A stretch of 64,000 bases of DNA from Oscillospiraceae bacterium (GCA_017519975.1 JAFWRM010000042.1:1-64000); one strand, 5' to 3'; positions 27,324 to 36,545 are shown, counted from the stretch's first letter. Notes: a model not told the origin generated them from the sequence alone. Program-made: numbers and translations.

Positions 27324-28590
27324 TGTCGTTCCTCTTTTCACAACTGTCTTGTGCGGTGTTTCCGGCGTGTACGCCAGCTGCGCGGGCCGTTGCCCATGCG
27401 ATCTGGAGATTGAAACCCCCGGTATAGCCGTCACAGTTCAGAATCTCTCCGGCAAAGTACAATCCGCGTATGATCCTGCTCTGCATCGAACGCGGATCCA
27501 CCTCCCCGGTGTCAACTCCGCCGGAGGTGACGATTGCCTCACTGATCGGCCTTGGCCCCGTCACGTTCATAGTCAGATCTTTCAGAAGCGCGGCCAGCCC
27601 CTTCCGTGTCTGCCTGGTAATGTCGTGGATCTTCCTTTCTCCGGGAACGCCGAGCCTGCGCAGGATCACGGGGATCATCTTCCTGGGGACCAGACCGCTC
27701 AGAACGTTTGCGATGTCCCGGTTCGGCTGATCGGAAAAATCGCGCAGGATCCTGGCTTCCATCTTCTGTTCATCCAGGGCCGGTTTCAGATCGATGTGAA
27801 GCACGCAGCCTGCGGAACTGTCCTTCATATGCGCGCTGGCCGAAAGGACCAGCGGTCCGGAGACGCCGAAGTGCGTGAACAGCATCTCCCCCTGTTCCTG
27901 GTAGATCGTCCGTCCGTCCGGTGTTACGGCGGTCAGCCTGACGTTGCGAAGGGACAGCCCCTGCATCTCCTGGCAGTCCGTGCCCTGTACGCACAGGGGA
28001 ACGAGTGACGGTCGGATGCGGCACACGGTATGTCCCGCCATTCGTGCCATCTCATATCCCGATCCATCCGATCCCGTACCGGGATATGAGGCCCCTCCGG
28101 TGCACATCACTACAGATGGCGCATGAAAATCTCCTCTGTCCGTAGCAATGCCGCGGCATGCACCGCCTTCCGTCAGGATCTGTCTCGCCGTTGCTCTTAC
28201 AACGGTTACCCCCGCTCTGTCCATTCTGCGTCTCAGCGCAGCGACCACGTCCTCCGCCCGGTCGGATACGGGAAACACCCGGTTCCCGCGCTCAGTCTTC
28301 AAATCCACGCCCATGGAGCGGAATTCATCCATGACCTTTTCGGGCGGAAAGGCGAACATCGCTCCATAAAGGAATTTCCCACCCGTGGGGATATGCGCGA
28401 TCACATCCGCCGGTGAGGTGTCGTTCGTTACGTTGCACCTCCCCTTTCCTGTGATCCTGAGCTTTTTCCCGCATCGATCGTTCCGTTCCACGACCAGCGT
28501 TCGAAGCCCCCTCTCCGCCGCAATGGCGGAGGCCAGCATTCCTGCCGCGCCTCCGCCCACAACGATCACGTCATATGTCGCTCTTTTCAT
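27316..28590 (-). CDS. NAD(P)/FAD-dependent oxidoreductase (HI0933/BaiN-like family)
   Basis: A flavoprotein of 424 residues. It opens with the FAD dinucleotide-binding motif VIVVGGGAAGMLAS, followed by GKKLRITGKGRCNVTN, the family signature. CTGGASYPGTGSDGSGYEMA and the C-terminal GLYFAGEILNCDGYTGGFNLQIAWATARAAG are also characteristic. The family is widespread and mostly uncharacterised; BaiN members were linked to bile acid flavin reductions. The start may be ATG 28590 or ATG 28599. Either overlaps the rpiR stop (28571), and the 3' end overlaps cmk. Confidence 0.92.
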   Translation of the reverse strand: MKRATYDVIVVGGGAAGMLASAIAAERGLRTLVVERNDRCGKKLRITGKGRCNVTNDTSPADVIAHIPTGGKFLYGAMFAFPPEKVMDEFRSMGVDLKTERGNRVFPVSDRAEDVVAALRRRMDRAGVTVVRATARQILTEGGACRGIATDRGDFHAPSVVMCTGGASYPGTGSDGSGYEMARMAGHTVCRIRPSLVPLCVQGTDCQEMQGLSLRNVRLTAVTPDGRTIYQEQGEMLFTHFGVSGPLVLSASAHMKDSSAGCVLHIDLKPALDEQKMEARILRDFSDQPNRDIANVLSGLVPRKMIPVILRRLGVPGERKIHDITRQTRKGLAALLKDLTMNVTGPRPISEAIVTSGGVDTGEVDPRSMQSRIIRGLYFAGEILNCDGYTGGFNLQIAWATARAAGVHAGNTAQDSCEKRNDNE

Positions 28591-29437
28591 ATACGTCATA
28601 TTCTGCCCATATGGCTTCCAGCCGGTTGAAATCCGTTTCAAGCTCACTTCCCTTGGCCTTTGTGCTGACCGCAACGATCAGCGCATTGACGAGGCTGAGC
28701 GGCCCCACAAGCGAATCGACAAAAGAAACCATGTCGCTTCTTGCGCACAGAGGAATATCGGCGATCTCAGCGATGGGCGAGTTCTCATTATCCGTAATGC
28801 CGATCACGGTCGCCTGCCTGTCTCTGGCATATCGCATTGCTTTGATTGTTCTTTTTGAATAGCGGGGAAAACTCAATGCGATCATCACATCGTTTTTCCC
28901 TATTCTCAGGATCTGCTCGAATACTTCGCTGACGGAGTTTTCATTAACGACCCGAACGTTTTCAAACAGAAAATTAAAATAAAACCCCATGAAGCCGGCG
29001 ATGGCGGCGGACGAGCGAAGCCCGAAGATGTATACGTGATCGGCACGCACGATGGCGTCTACGGCGCTGTTGAAATCATCTCGGTTCGTTTCTTCCATGG
29101 TAATCCGGATCTGATCGATATCCGAATTGAGAACTGCGGAGAGAATGTCCTGATTCTCGAGAAGTCCCCTGGCCGCCTCGATCCTCTGGACAGAGGTCAG
29201 GCAGTTTCGTACCATATCCTGCAGCGCCTTGCGCATTTCCGGATACCCGTCGTAACCGAGCTCCGCCGCAAAGCGCACGACCGTAGATTCACTAACTCCG
29301 ACTGTGCTGCCCAGCCTCGCAGCCGTCATGAACGCTGCCTTATCATAGTTCTGTGTGATGAAAGCAGCAATCTTTCGCTGGCTTTTGGAGAACCCCGCGC
29401 TCTCCTTTTCGATCAAAGAAAGAATGTCCTTTTCCAT
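28571..29437 (-). CDS. RpiR-family transcriptional regulator
   Basis: A 288-residue regulator. The N-terminal RpiR HTH (about 1-80) includes FSKSQRKIAAFI and STVGVSESTVVRFAAELGYDGYPEMRK. The C-terminal SIS sugar-phosphate domain (about 115-250) includes VYIFGLRSSAAIAGFM and ALSFPRYSKRTIKAMRYARDR. RpiR proteins sense phosphosugars. No sugar operon is adjacent; the next gene is the flavoprotein it overlaps. The ATG at 29437 has CGGAGGAATT upstream. A promoter with a palindrome in its spacer lies 43-71 nt upstream, suggesting self-control. Confidence 0.92.
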   Translation of the reverse strand: MEKDILSLIEKESAGFSKSQRKIAAFITQNYDKAAFMTAARLGSTVGVSESTVVRFAAELGYDGYPEMRKALQDMVRNCLTSVQRIEAARGLLENQDILSAVLNSDIDQIRITMEETNRDDFNSAVDAIVRADHVYIFGLRSSAAIAGFMGFYFNFLFENVRVVNENSVSEVFEQILRIGKNDVMIALSFPRYSKRTIKAMRYARDRQATVIGITDNENSPIAEIADIPLCARSDMVSFVDSLVGPLSLVNALIVAVSTKAKGSELETDFNRLEAIWAEYDVYEKSDI

Positions 29438-29479
29438 AATTCCTCCGGGTTCGGATGCAGATTGCATCGGATGATCCCA

Positions 29480-29508
29480 ATATTAATGGAACCGTTCCTC
29501 TTTTGCAA
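29480..29508 (-). promoter_or_regulatory. rpiR promoter with spacer palindrome
   Basis: Minus strand: TTGCAA (29503-29508), 17-nt spacer, TAATAT (29480-29485). The spacer contains the perfect palindrome GGAAC-C-GTTCC (29488-29498), a natural place for a repressor such as RpiR itself. A small CTCTT/AAGAG hairpin spans the -35. Confidence 0.55.
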
Positions 29509-29522
29509 GAGAAAAAACAGTA

Positions 29523-30245
29523 TCATTCATTTTTGCACGGCCCGCTTGAGAGTTCCGCCAGTTCTTCCTCGGTCAGGATCCTCCAGGCCCCTTTCGGCAG
29601 CCGGCCGAGAGCGATGCCCGCATACTGCACCCGTGTCAGGCTGAGTACTCGAAGTCCGCAGCAGTCGCACATTTTGCGGATCTGTCGGTTGCGCCCTTCG
29701 GTCAGAACAAATTCGAGCACCGTCTCATCTCCGTTCGTCCCGATCTTTCTGACCTCGACAGGACGCAGCGCATACCCATCGATCGTCATCGGCTGGGCAA
29801 GCCGTTCTGCCAGTGCTTCAGAAAACCCCTGAACCCTGACACGGTAGGTCTTGCGTTTCTCACCCGAGGGATGGCACAGTCGGTTGGCAAGGTCACCGTC
29901 GTTCGTAAGGAGCAGAAGACCGTCCGACTCCATGTCGAGCCTTCCTATGGGAAACACATGATATCCGCAGGCGGATACGAGTTCGGCCACGGTCTTTCTT
30001 CCCTTTTCATCATGCATGGTAGTGATATATCCCCTGGGCTTGTTCAAGGCGATCACCACGCGCTTCTCCTCACAAGGCAATGCGACGCCGTCTATGCAGA
30101 TCACATCGTTCTCAGGATCTGCGCTGGATCCCAGCGAAGCACATTCCCCATTTACCGTCACTCGTCCCTCGGCTATCCACTTTTCCGCTGTCCGCCGGGA
30201 GGCGACGCCCCGGGATGACAGGATCTTCTGTATTCTGCATCTCAT
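29523..30245 (-). CDS. rluB: 23S rRNA pseudouridine synthase (RluB type)
   Basis: A 240-residue pseudouridine synthase. The S4 RNA-binding domain (about 1-60, RIQKILSSRGVASRRTAEKWI) precedes the catalytic RsuA/RluB domain, with the active Asp in FPIGRLDMESDGLLLLTNDG and the EGRNRQIRKMC motif. It most likely modifies helix 89 of 23S rRNA. In Clostridia it commonly follows scpA-scpB and ytfJ, as here. The ytfJ stop lies 50 nt upstream. Confidence 0.95.
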   Translation of the reverse strand: MRCRIQKILSSRGVASRRTAEKWIAEGRVTVNGECASLGSSADPENDVICIDGVALPCEEKRVVIALNKPRGYITTMHDEKGRKTVAELVSACGYHVFPIGRLDMESDGLLLLTNDGDLANRLCHPSGEKRKTYRVRVQGFSEALAERLAQPMTIDGYALRPVEVRKIGTNGDETVLEFVLTEGRNRQIRKMCDCCGLRVLSLTRVQYAGIALGRLPKGAWRILTEEELAELSSGPCKNE

Positions 30246-30295
30246 AACAGGATCCTCTCGTTACAGTCCGGAGCTGTACAAGGCGCGGAATCGAC

Positions 30296-30736
30296 TCATT
30301 CGACCGGTTCGATCCAGCTCTCGTCGACCTCGACAGTCTCCGGAACCTTGCCTTCACGCTTTCTGTTGATCAGATTCTCCACACGGTCCATGACGTCCGG
30401 GACCATGTCCACGATCTTGTCGATCGTGTCCCCCGGAGGAGGCGCGATGTTCATGATTCGAACGCTCCCGTGATTGATCACCAGCATAGCGACCGGATGG
30501 ATCTTAACTCCCGCTCCGGTGGCGCCGCCGAAAGGATCCGCCTTTCCGCTGCCTCCATGCTTTGTCTGGAAATCGGATCCTCCGCCCGCAAATCCGAAGC
30601 TGACGTGTGATATCGGGATCAGCGTAATCCCATCCTCCGTATGGATCGGCTGCCCGATGATGGTGTTGGCGTCGATCAGTTCCTTTACTTTCTGCATGGC
30701 AGAATCGATAAAATCATTGACGGGTTTTCTTTCCAT
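30296..30736 (-). CDS. ytfJ: GerW/YtfJ-family protein
   Basis: A 146-residue YtfJ/GerW protein. In Bacillus it is a spore protein needed for one germination route; homologues also occur in non-sporulating Clostridia. Signature: ANTIIGQPIHTEDGITLIPISHVSFGFAGGGSDF in pieces, then a Gly-rich stretch and GGATGAGVKIHPVAMLVI. The ATG at 30736 is used (an upstream ATG at 30754 overlaps DUF2953). It sits in the common scpB-DUF2953-ytfJ-rluB order. It is no proof of sporulation on its own. Confidence 0.92.
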   Translation of the reverse strand: MERKPVNDFIDSAMQKVKELIDANTIIGQPIHTEDGITLIPISHVSFGFAGGGSDFQTKHGGSGKADPFGGATGAGVKIHPVAMLVINHGSVRIMNIAPPPGDTIDKIVDMVPDVMDRVENLINRKREGKVPETVEVDESWIEPVE

Positions 30737-30750
30737 TATTATCCGACCTT

Positions 30751-31356
30751 TCATCTCAGAAGTCTGAATATTGCTCTGAAGTCAAGTTTCAGCACCAGGT
30801 ATATCAACTGCCATACATGAATGACGGCAGTCGCCTTTACGTAAACATCGTCCTTCTCACATGTAAAATCACAGGAAAAACGGATATCGCGTTTTATGAT
30901 CCTCATCCGGGACACAAAAGGCTCCAGCATCTGCAGTACACCGTACATCGCCCCATACTGCACCGCCGTCCGGGAAGGATCCTCGCCGCCGACCGTATAA
31001 TATACGGTCAGTTCGCGTATGGTCAGCGACCGCAGGAACCGCCCCAGCGTCTGGAATACCGTTGGCAGGACCTGAAGGATCTTGCCGGGCATGCCGCCCT
31101 TCTTTGCTTTCGCGCCGTCCCCGTCCGCCTTCTTCTTCCTTTTCTTCTCTGTTTTCCGCTTTTCCTTCTTTGCCGGTTTCTTCTTCTTCTTTTTCGGTAT
31201 CTTCTGTGATTTTGGCACGAGTCGGATCCTGACCGGCCCCGCCAGGGCTTCAAGCATCAGTCCGTCCGAAGAGTATTCCGCCGTCGCCCCCAAAGGGATC
31301 AGTGCAACGGCCAGCAAAAGAAGCAGGATCACTCCTGTCACGATGAGGGCAGTCAA
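30751..31356 (-). CDS. DUF2953 membrane-associated protein, Lys-rich
   Basis: A 201-residue DUF2953 protein. An N-terminal transmembrane helix (about 3-25) is followed by a short beta part, then a very basic stretch (about 53-90) made almost wholly of Lys with Glu and Arg, then a C-terminal region with TIRELTVYYTVGGEDPSRTAVQYG typical of the family. Function unknown; it is nearly always next to ytfJ in Clostridia. It overlaps scpB by an ATGA junction and precedes ytfJ by 14 nt. The antisense strand of the Lys-rich part is a run of C/T. Confidence 0.85.
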   Translation of the reverse strand: MTALIVTGVILLLLLAVALIPLGATAEYSSDGLMLEALAGPVRIRLVPKSQKIPKKKKKKPAKKEKRKTEKKRKKKADGDGAKAKKGGMPGKILQVLPTVFQTLGRFLRSLTIRELTVYYTVGGEDPSRTAVQYGAMYGVLQMLEPFVSRMRIIKRDIRFSCDFTCEKDDVYVKATAVIHVWQLIYLVLKLDFRAIFRLLR

Positions 31357-31955
31357 TCGGCATCCTCTCCCCCGTTCTCCTTCTCTGTCTGAAGAGCAGA
31401 TATTGCCTGCATCAGCGTCAACTGTCCGTCCTCATTTTCCTGCTCCGTTTCAGGCAGCGGGGGAAGCTCTTCAAGGGACGACAGTCCGAATGTGCGAAGA
31501 AATGAGTCCGTCGTTCGGAACAGAGCTGGCCGACCGGGGACGCTCAGCCTTCCGCATTCCTCGATCAGTCCCCTCTCCTGCAGCATGCTGACGGTATAAC
31601 TGCTGTCCACGCCCCTGACCTGTTCGATATAGGTCCTTGTAACCGGCTGAAAATACGCCGCTATGGCCAACACTTCCAGCGCCGGTTGAGTAAGCTGCGG
31701 CGGCTTTCTTTTTTCCAGTGCAAGCCGCACCGTATCCGCGTATTCCGGAGCGGAGCACATCTGCAGCCGACGGTCCAGCTTCAGCAGTCGTACGCCCCGC
31801 CTCTCAAAACTGAATCGATCCGCCATACGGTCGGCGGTTTCGATCACCGTATCTGCGTCCAGCCCGAGTACGGCGGCGATCCGTTCCACATGGACCGGTT
31901 CCCCGGATGCGAACAGTATCGCCTCGATGCTGCTTTCGATCTCATGCAATTCCAT
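31353..31955 (-). CDS. scpB: segregation and condensation protein B
   Basis: A 200-residue ScpB, a dimeric winged-helix partner of the SMC-ScpA complex that compacts and separates chromosomes. Family segments: IEAILFASGEPVHVERIA, LTQPALEVLAIAAYFQPVTRTYIEQVRGVDSS in the second winged helix, and GRPALFRTTDSFLRTFGL. The ATG at 31955 with GGTGA 5 nt upstream is preferred; it begins one base after the scpA stop. Longer starts lie inside scpA. It overlaps DUF2953 in an ATGA junction. Confidence 0.95.
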   Translation of the reverse strand: MELHEIESSIEAILFASGEPVHVERIAAVLGLDADTVIETADRMADRFSFERRGVRLLKLDRRLQMCSAPEYADTVRLALEKRKPPQLTQPALEVLAIAAYFQPVTRTYIEQVRGVDSSYTVSMLQERGLIEECGRLSVPGRPALFRTTDSFLRTFGLSSLEELPPLPETEQENEDGQLTLMQAISALQTEKENGGEDAD

Positions 31956-31956
31956 T

Positions 31957-32751
31957 TCAGTCACCGTCCTCATATCCGCTGAAACTGACCGCCGCATCCG
32001 CACCTGTCACACTGATCGCCACATCGTCGTCTCCGCCGCTGAGCAGAATGACGCCGGTCTTGCACATCTCAAGCACGGAGATGAATACCGCAACCATCTC
32101 TGATCGGCTTTCACAGCTGTAAAACAGGCCGGACAGGGAGATCGTTCCGTACATACGCAGCTTTTCCAGGATCTCCTCCGCCTTCCGTTCCACGGGAAAC
32201 AGAACTCTCTGCGGGACCCGTCCCGCCAATGTGCGTTCCGCGCCGGCCATCCGATCCTCCCTTGATAGGAGCTCCTTCATTGCCTCCAGGAGCTGTGCCG
32301 GTTCATGACGATATCGGTACTCCCGGTTGTCTGACAGCGGTTCGGGAGGCTTTGTGATGAATCCGGCTCCCTTAGTGTACATCCTCCCCAGCCGTTCGGT
32401 AACGGCCCGTATCTTTTCATAGTCGTCCTTCCGACGCAGCCTCTCCAGCCCCTGGATCAGTTCCTCCAGTTCGCTGATCTCTTCCCCCTCCGGGGCGATG
32501 AGCATACGCGACTTGATATAGGCAAGATGCGAAGCCATGGCGACAAATTCACTTGCCACCTCAAGATCCATCCGCTCCATCTGACGAAGATAATCCAGAT
32601 ACTGATCCAGAATCAGCGAGACGCTGATGTCTCTGATCTCTATTCTGTTTTTGGACAGAAGCTGAAGGATCAGCGAAAGTGGCCCCTCAAAATCCTCCGT
32701 CTCCCCACGGGAGCGTACAACTCCGCTCAGATGAAATACCGGATCCGACAT
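31957..32751 (-). CDS. scpA: segregation and condensation protein A
   Basis: A 264-residue kleisin that bridges the SMC heads. The N-terminus FEGPLSLILQLLSKNRIEIRDISVSLI is characteristic, as is the EFVAMASHLAYIKSRMLI segment. A C-terminal winged helix follows (KAEEILEKLRMYG, RSEMVAVFISVLEMCK). It lies 16 nt after the M50 protease gene and directly before scpB. Confidence 0.95.
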   Translation of the reverse strand: MSDPVFHLSGVVRSRGETEDFEGPLSLILQLLSKNRIEIRDISVSLILDQYLDYLRQMERMDLEVASEFVAMASHLAYIKSRMLIAPEGEEISELEELIQGLERLRRKDDYEKIRAVTERLGRMYTKGAGFITKPPEPLSDNREYRYRHEPAQLLEAMKELLSREDRMAGAERTLAGRVPQRVLFPVERKAEEILEKLRMYGTISLSGLFYSCESRSEMVAVFISVLEMCKTGVILLSGGDDDVAISVTGADAAVSFSGYEDGD

Positions 32752-32767
32752 AGTTCCCTCCGAACCG

Positions 32768-33451
32768 TCACGTGTTCAGCCATACGGCCTTTCCCCATTC
32801 AAATGTAGTTTCCGCGACAACGACAAGCCGGTCCCAGATGAACGTCACGCCGCGGTTCATCGGTGCTGAGAGAACTCCGGCAGCCAGCAGCAGGATGAGA
32901 AGGATCATTCCATAGCGTTCGTATCTCATCAGCTTGCGGTACAGACGTTCGGAGACTATGGAAAAAGCGACCTTCGATCCGTCGAGCGGGGGTATGGGGA
33001 GTACGTTGAAAATCGCCAGTCCAATGCTGAGAACCGCGGTGGACCGCAGGATCCCGAGCACCACGGTTCCCGCCTTGCTGCCATACAGCGCAGGTGTGAA
33101 AAATCCCCAAAGGGCAAGGAAAACGACTGCCACGGCCATATTCGCCGCCGGACCGGCCAGCGCGGTCAGCCCCATGCCCCGCCGCGGGTTTTTGAAGTTG
33201 CGCATGTCGACAGGTACCGGCTTTGCCCACCCAAATCCGAATACGGCCAGACAGATCAGTCCGAACAGGTCGATATGCTTCAGTGGATTCAGCGTCAATC
33301 TGCCCGCATTTTTGGCCGTGGGATCCCCAAGTCTGAGCGCAGCGACTCCGTGACTCAGTTCATGCAGGGTGATGCAGATGACGGCCGGGATCACGTTCAG
33401 CAGTGCGTCGGTGATAACGGAAAAGTCCAGCTGTTTCAGAAATGCGCTCAT
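32768..33451 (-). CDS. site-2 protease family (M50) membrane metalloprotease
   Basis: A 227-residue M50 peptidase with about six transmembrane helices. The zinc motif is HELSH (an HExxH variant with the catalytic Glu) in ITLHELSHGVAALRLGD; the third ligand is the Asp in NVLPIPPLDGSK. It would cut membrane-embedded substrates, but its target is unknown. This compact form without a PDZ domain is found near scpA in many Firmicutes. Its ATG overlaps the ysxC stop (ATGA), and it precedes scpA by 16 nt. Confidence 0.92.
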   Translation of the reverse strand: MSAFLKQLDFSVITDALLNVIPAVICITLHELSHGVAALRLGDPTAKNAGRLTLNPLKHIDLFGLICLAVFGFGWAKPVPVDMRNFKNPRRGMGLTALAGPAANMAVAVVFLALWGFFTPALYGSKAGTVVLGILRSTAVLSIGLAIFNVLPIPPLDGSKVAFSIVSERLYRKLMRYERYGMILLILLLAAGVLSAPMNRGVTFIWDRLVVVAETTFEWGKAVWLNT

Positions 33452-34044
33452 CCTTCAGCCTCCGAAGTCAGCGTCTCTATCCATGAAACCAACATGTCCC
33501 GTCCCGTCCCCTTTTCCGCGGAAAACGGGAGGATCGGAACGTGTTCGCCCAGATCGAGCGTCGCTCGGATCTTGAGGAGGTTTCCCTCCATATCCGTTCG
33601 CTTCACCTTGTCGCATTTGTTGGCTGCAACGATCATCGGACATCCCGCCGTTCGAAACCACGCAGCCATCGTGACGTCATCCGCCGTCGGGGCATGCCTG
33701 CAGTCGACGATCATCACTCCGGCGGTAATGAGTCCGCTTTCAGAGAAGTAGTCCTCCAGAAGACGCCCCCACCGGTCCCGCTCCGCTTTCGACACTGCCG
33801 CATAGCCGTATCCAGGAAGATCCACGAAATAGACTGATCCGTCTACGGCAAAATAGTTGATGTGAACCGTTTTTCCTGGAGTTCCTCCGACTCGTGCAAA
33901 GTTCTTTCTTCTCAGCAGGCAGTTGATGACGGACGATTTCCCCACGTTGGATTTTCCTGAAAAAACGATCTGAGGTCTTCCGTCCCGGATAAATCCTTTT
34001 CTGTCCGTAACGGATTTCACAAAGCTGACGTTATGATAGTTCAT
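33448..34044 (-). CDS. ysxC: ribosome biogenesis GTP-binding protein YsxC/EngB
   Basis: A 198-residue GTPase needed for 50S assembly. G motifs: G1 GKSNVGKSSVIN, G3 DLPGYGYA, G4 NKCDKV, and G2 Thr in GGTPGKTVHIN. The length matches the family (about 195-205). The lon-ysxC order is classic in Firmicutes; here the gap is 11 nt. It overlaps the M50 gene by 4 nt. Confidence 0.96.
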   Translation of the reverse strand: MNYHNVSFVKSVTDRKGFIRDGRPQIVFSGKSNVGKSSVINCLLRRKNFARVGGTPGKTVHINYFAVDGSVYFVDLPGYGYAAVSKAERDRWGRLLEDYFSESGLITAGVMIVDCRHAPTADDVTMAAWFRTAGCPMIVAANKCDKVKRTDMEGNLLKIRATLDLGEHVPILPFSAEKGTGRDMLVSWIETLTSEAEG

Positions 34045-34055
34045 TTGTCCGTTCT

Positions 34056-36473
34056 TTACTGTCTCACGGAGGATCGGGTCTCACTCGATTCGGCTCCGGC
34101 TCTCTTTTTATGCTTACCTGCGGGTTTTCTTTCCGCCAGAGACGGCATCACCAGTTCAATAACGTCTTCGGCATACGTCGCCGGGACAAAATGCATCTTC
34201 TCCCGCACGAACGGATCGATCTCATCAAGATCTTTCACGTTGTCCGCCGGTATGATCACCGTCGTGATCCCATGCCGCAGGGCTGCCATGGTCTTCTCTC
34301 GAAGTCCTCCGATTGCCAGCACGCGTCCCCTGAGGGTAATCTCCCCCGTCATGGCCAGATCGTGCCGTACGGGAGTTGCCGTAAGCGCGGATATGACCGC
34401 CATCGTCATGGTGATTCCCGCCGACGGTCCGTCTTTCGGTACGGCTCCCTCCGGGAAATGGATATGGATGTCCGTATTCTTATAAAAATCAGGATCCAGC
34501 CCAAGAGCCGTCGCTCTGCTTCGAATGTAGGAAACCGCCGCCTTGGCCGATTCCTTCATGACCTGGCCGAGGTTCCCGGTCGTTTCGATCACACCGCTTC
34601 CCGGAAATGCGTTCACCTCTACCTGCAGAAGTTCCCCTCCGACACTAGTCCAGGCAAGTCCGTTTACAAGTCCTACCTCGTCCCGCCGGACTGCAGCGTC
34701 ATCCGTTATCTTTTTCGGTCCCAGCAGATCCTGCAGCATGTCCGGCCGGACCGTCAGGCTCCGGAACTCCCCGGCCACCAGACCAGCCACCGTTTTTCTG
34801 CATACGGAGGCAATTTCTCTTTCCAGAAGGCGCACGCCGGACTCACGGGTATAACCGGCGATAATGCCCGCCACCGCCTCATCCGTGAACCGAAGCTTTC
34901 TCCCATCCAGGCCATGACGCGATCTCTGCTTTGGAATCAGATGCCTCTTCGCGATCTGCAGTTTCTCCAAATCTGTATAACTGGGAAGTTCGATCACCTC
35001 CATGCGATCCAGAAGCGGGCGTGGGATCCGCGAGGCGTCATTTGCCGTTGTAATGAACAGAACGTCGGACAGGTCAAAGGGGATCTCAAGAAAATGGTCC
35101 CGGAACCGGGCGTTCTGTTCCGGATCCAATGCCTCCAGCAATGCCGCGGAGGGATCCCCTCGATAATCGCTTCCCAGCTTGTCGATCTCATCCAGAAGCA
35201 TCAGCGGATTGGATGACCCGCACTGTGTGATGGCAGCCATGATGCGGCCGGGCATGGCACCCACATAGGTTTTCCTGTGACCGCGGATCTCCGCCTCATC
35301 ATGCACCCCTCCCAGGGCCACGCGAGCAAGCTTTCTTCCGAGCGCCTCCGCGATGCTGATGGCAACCGAGGTTTTGCCCGTGCCCGGAGGCCCGACAAAG
35401 CACAGAATAGATCCTCTCGCCTTTGGAGAATACTGCCGAACGGCAAGATACTCCAGGATCCTGGTCTTGACCTTCTCCAGTCCGTAATGATCCCGTTCCA
35501 GTATCTTCCGAGCTTTTTCGACACTGATTTCGTTGCCTGTGGTCACATTCCACGGCAGCTCCAGGCACGCGTCCAGATAATTGCGCAGCACGGAGGTTTC
35601 CGCAGATCCGTAAGGCTGCTTTTCCAGTTTGTCTACTTCCTTGAGGAGCTTCGTTTCAACTTCTTCAGGCAGAGACAGGCCGCGGATCCTTTCCCTGTAC
35701 TCGTCAAACTCCGCGTCCTCCTGAGCGTCCATCCCCAGTTCGGATCGGATGATGCCCAGCTGTTCCCGCAGGATGTTCGTCCTTTGCTGTTCCCCCATGC
35801 GGGCGAGCAGTTTCTGATCGATATCCTTTTCTACGCGCGCTATCTCCACTTCCTCAGACATCACCTCGCAGACATATTCAAGTCGCTTCAGAGGTGAAAG
35901 AGTTTCAAGCACCTGCTGCTTGCACTCCACACGTATCGAGGTATTCTGTGCGATATAATCCGCAAGAAACCCAGGGCGTCTCTCGTCGAATACGGCAAGT
36001 ACCGTTTCCTTGGCCACGGTCCCGGTCAACCGCGCATACTCGCTGAACAGCTGAAACGCCTTGCGGATCATTGCCTCCGTATCGACGGAAGTGTTTCTGG
36101 ACTGCCGGTCTTTTACCGTGACGATCTGCGCGGAAAAGTATCCCTCATCCGAGGTAAAGGAGACAAGCTTTGCTCTTGTCATCCCTTCTACCAGCACCTT
36201 CACTCCGCCTCCCGGGATCCTCAGCAGCTGGCGCAGATGACATACCGTACCTACCGTGTACAGTTCCTTCTTTGTCGGCATGTCCGCCATGATATCCTTC
36301 TGCGTGAGAAGAAAAATCTGCCGGTTCCGTTCCATGGCGGCGTTCAGTGCGTTAAGGGAAATGATCCGCTCAACGTCAAAATTCAGACTCATGTCCGGAA
36401 AGACGGAAAGGCCTCTCAGCGCCAGCATCGGCATCTCCAGATTCGTTTTGTTTTCATATTCTATCTTTATCAT
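34056..36473 (-). CDS. lon: endopeptidase La (Lon protease)
   Basis: An 805-residue ATP-dependent protease that removes misfolded and regulatory proteins. It has the N-terminal LON substrate domain (about 10-200, ALRGLSVFPDMSLNFDVERI), a coiled coil, an AAA+ module (Walker A GPPGTGKTS, Walker B LLDEIDKL), and the C-terminal serine-lysine protease domain with the catalytic Ser in PKDGPSAGITM. It follows clpX by 72 nt with a hairpin in between. Confidence 0.97.
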   Translation of the reverse strand: MIKIEYENKTNLEMPMLALRGLSVFPDMSLNFDVERIISLNALNAAMERNRQIFLLTQKDIMADMPTKKELYTVGTVCHLRQLLRIPGGGVKVLVEGMTRAKLVSFTSDEGYFSAQIVTVKDRQSRNTSVDTEAMIRKAFQLFSEYARLTGTVAKETVLAVFDERRPGFLADYIAQNTSIRVECKQQVLETLSPLKRLEYVCEVMSEEVEIARVEKDIDQKLLARMGEQQRTNILREQLGIIRSELGMDAQEDAEFDEYRERIRGLSLPEEVETKLLKEVDKLEKQPYGSAETSVLRNYLDACLELPWNVTTGNEISVEKARKILERDHYGLEKVKTRILEYLAVRQYSPKARGSILCFVGPPGTGKTSVAISIAEALGRKLARVALGGVHDEAEIRGHRKTYVGAMPGRIMAAITQCGSSNPLMLLDEIDKLGSDYRGDPSAALLEALDPEQNARFRDHFLEIPFDLSDVLFITTANDASRIPRPLLDRMEVIELPSYTDLEKLQIAKRHLIPKQRSRHGLDGRKLRFTDEAVAGIIAGYTRESGVRLLEREIASVCRKTVAGLVAGEFRSLTVRPDMLQDLLGPKKITDDAAVRRDEVGLVNGLAWTSVGGELLQVEVNAFPGSGVIETTGNLGQVMKESAKAAVSYIRSRATALGLDPDFYKNTDIHIHFPEGAVPKDGPSAGITMTMAVISALTATPVRHDLAMTGEITLRGRVLAIGGLREKTMAALRHGITTVIIPADNVKDLDEIDPFVREKMHFVPATYAEDVIELVMPSLAERKPAGKHKKRAGAESSETRSSVRQ

Positions 36474-36512
36474 GATTCTGCCGTTTGAACCTTTCTTGTT
36501 AGTTGTAAGAGC

Positions 36513-36541
36513 AGCAGGGCAAAGACGAGCCTTGCCCTGCT
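36513..36541 (-). repeat. hairpin between clpX and lon
   Basis: AGCAGGGCAA pairs with TTGCCCTGCT (10 bp) around a 9-nt loop. On the minus strand no proper U-run follows (GCTCTTAC), so it may be a weak terminator or an mRNA processing point that lowers lon relative to clpX. Confidence 0.6.
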
Positions 36542-36545
36542 TGAC

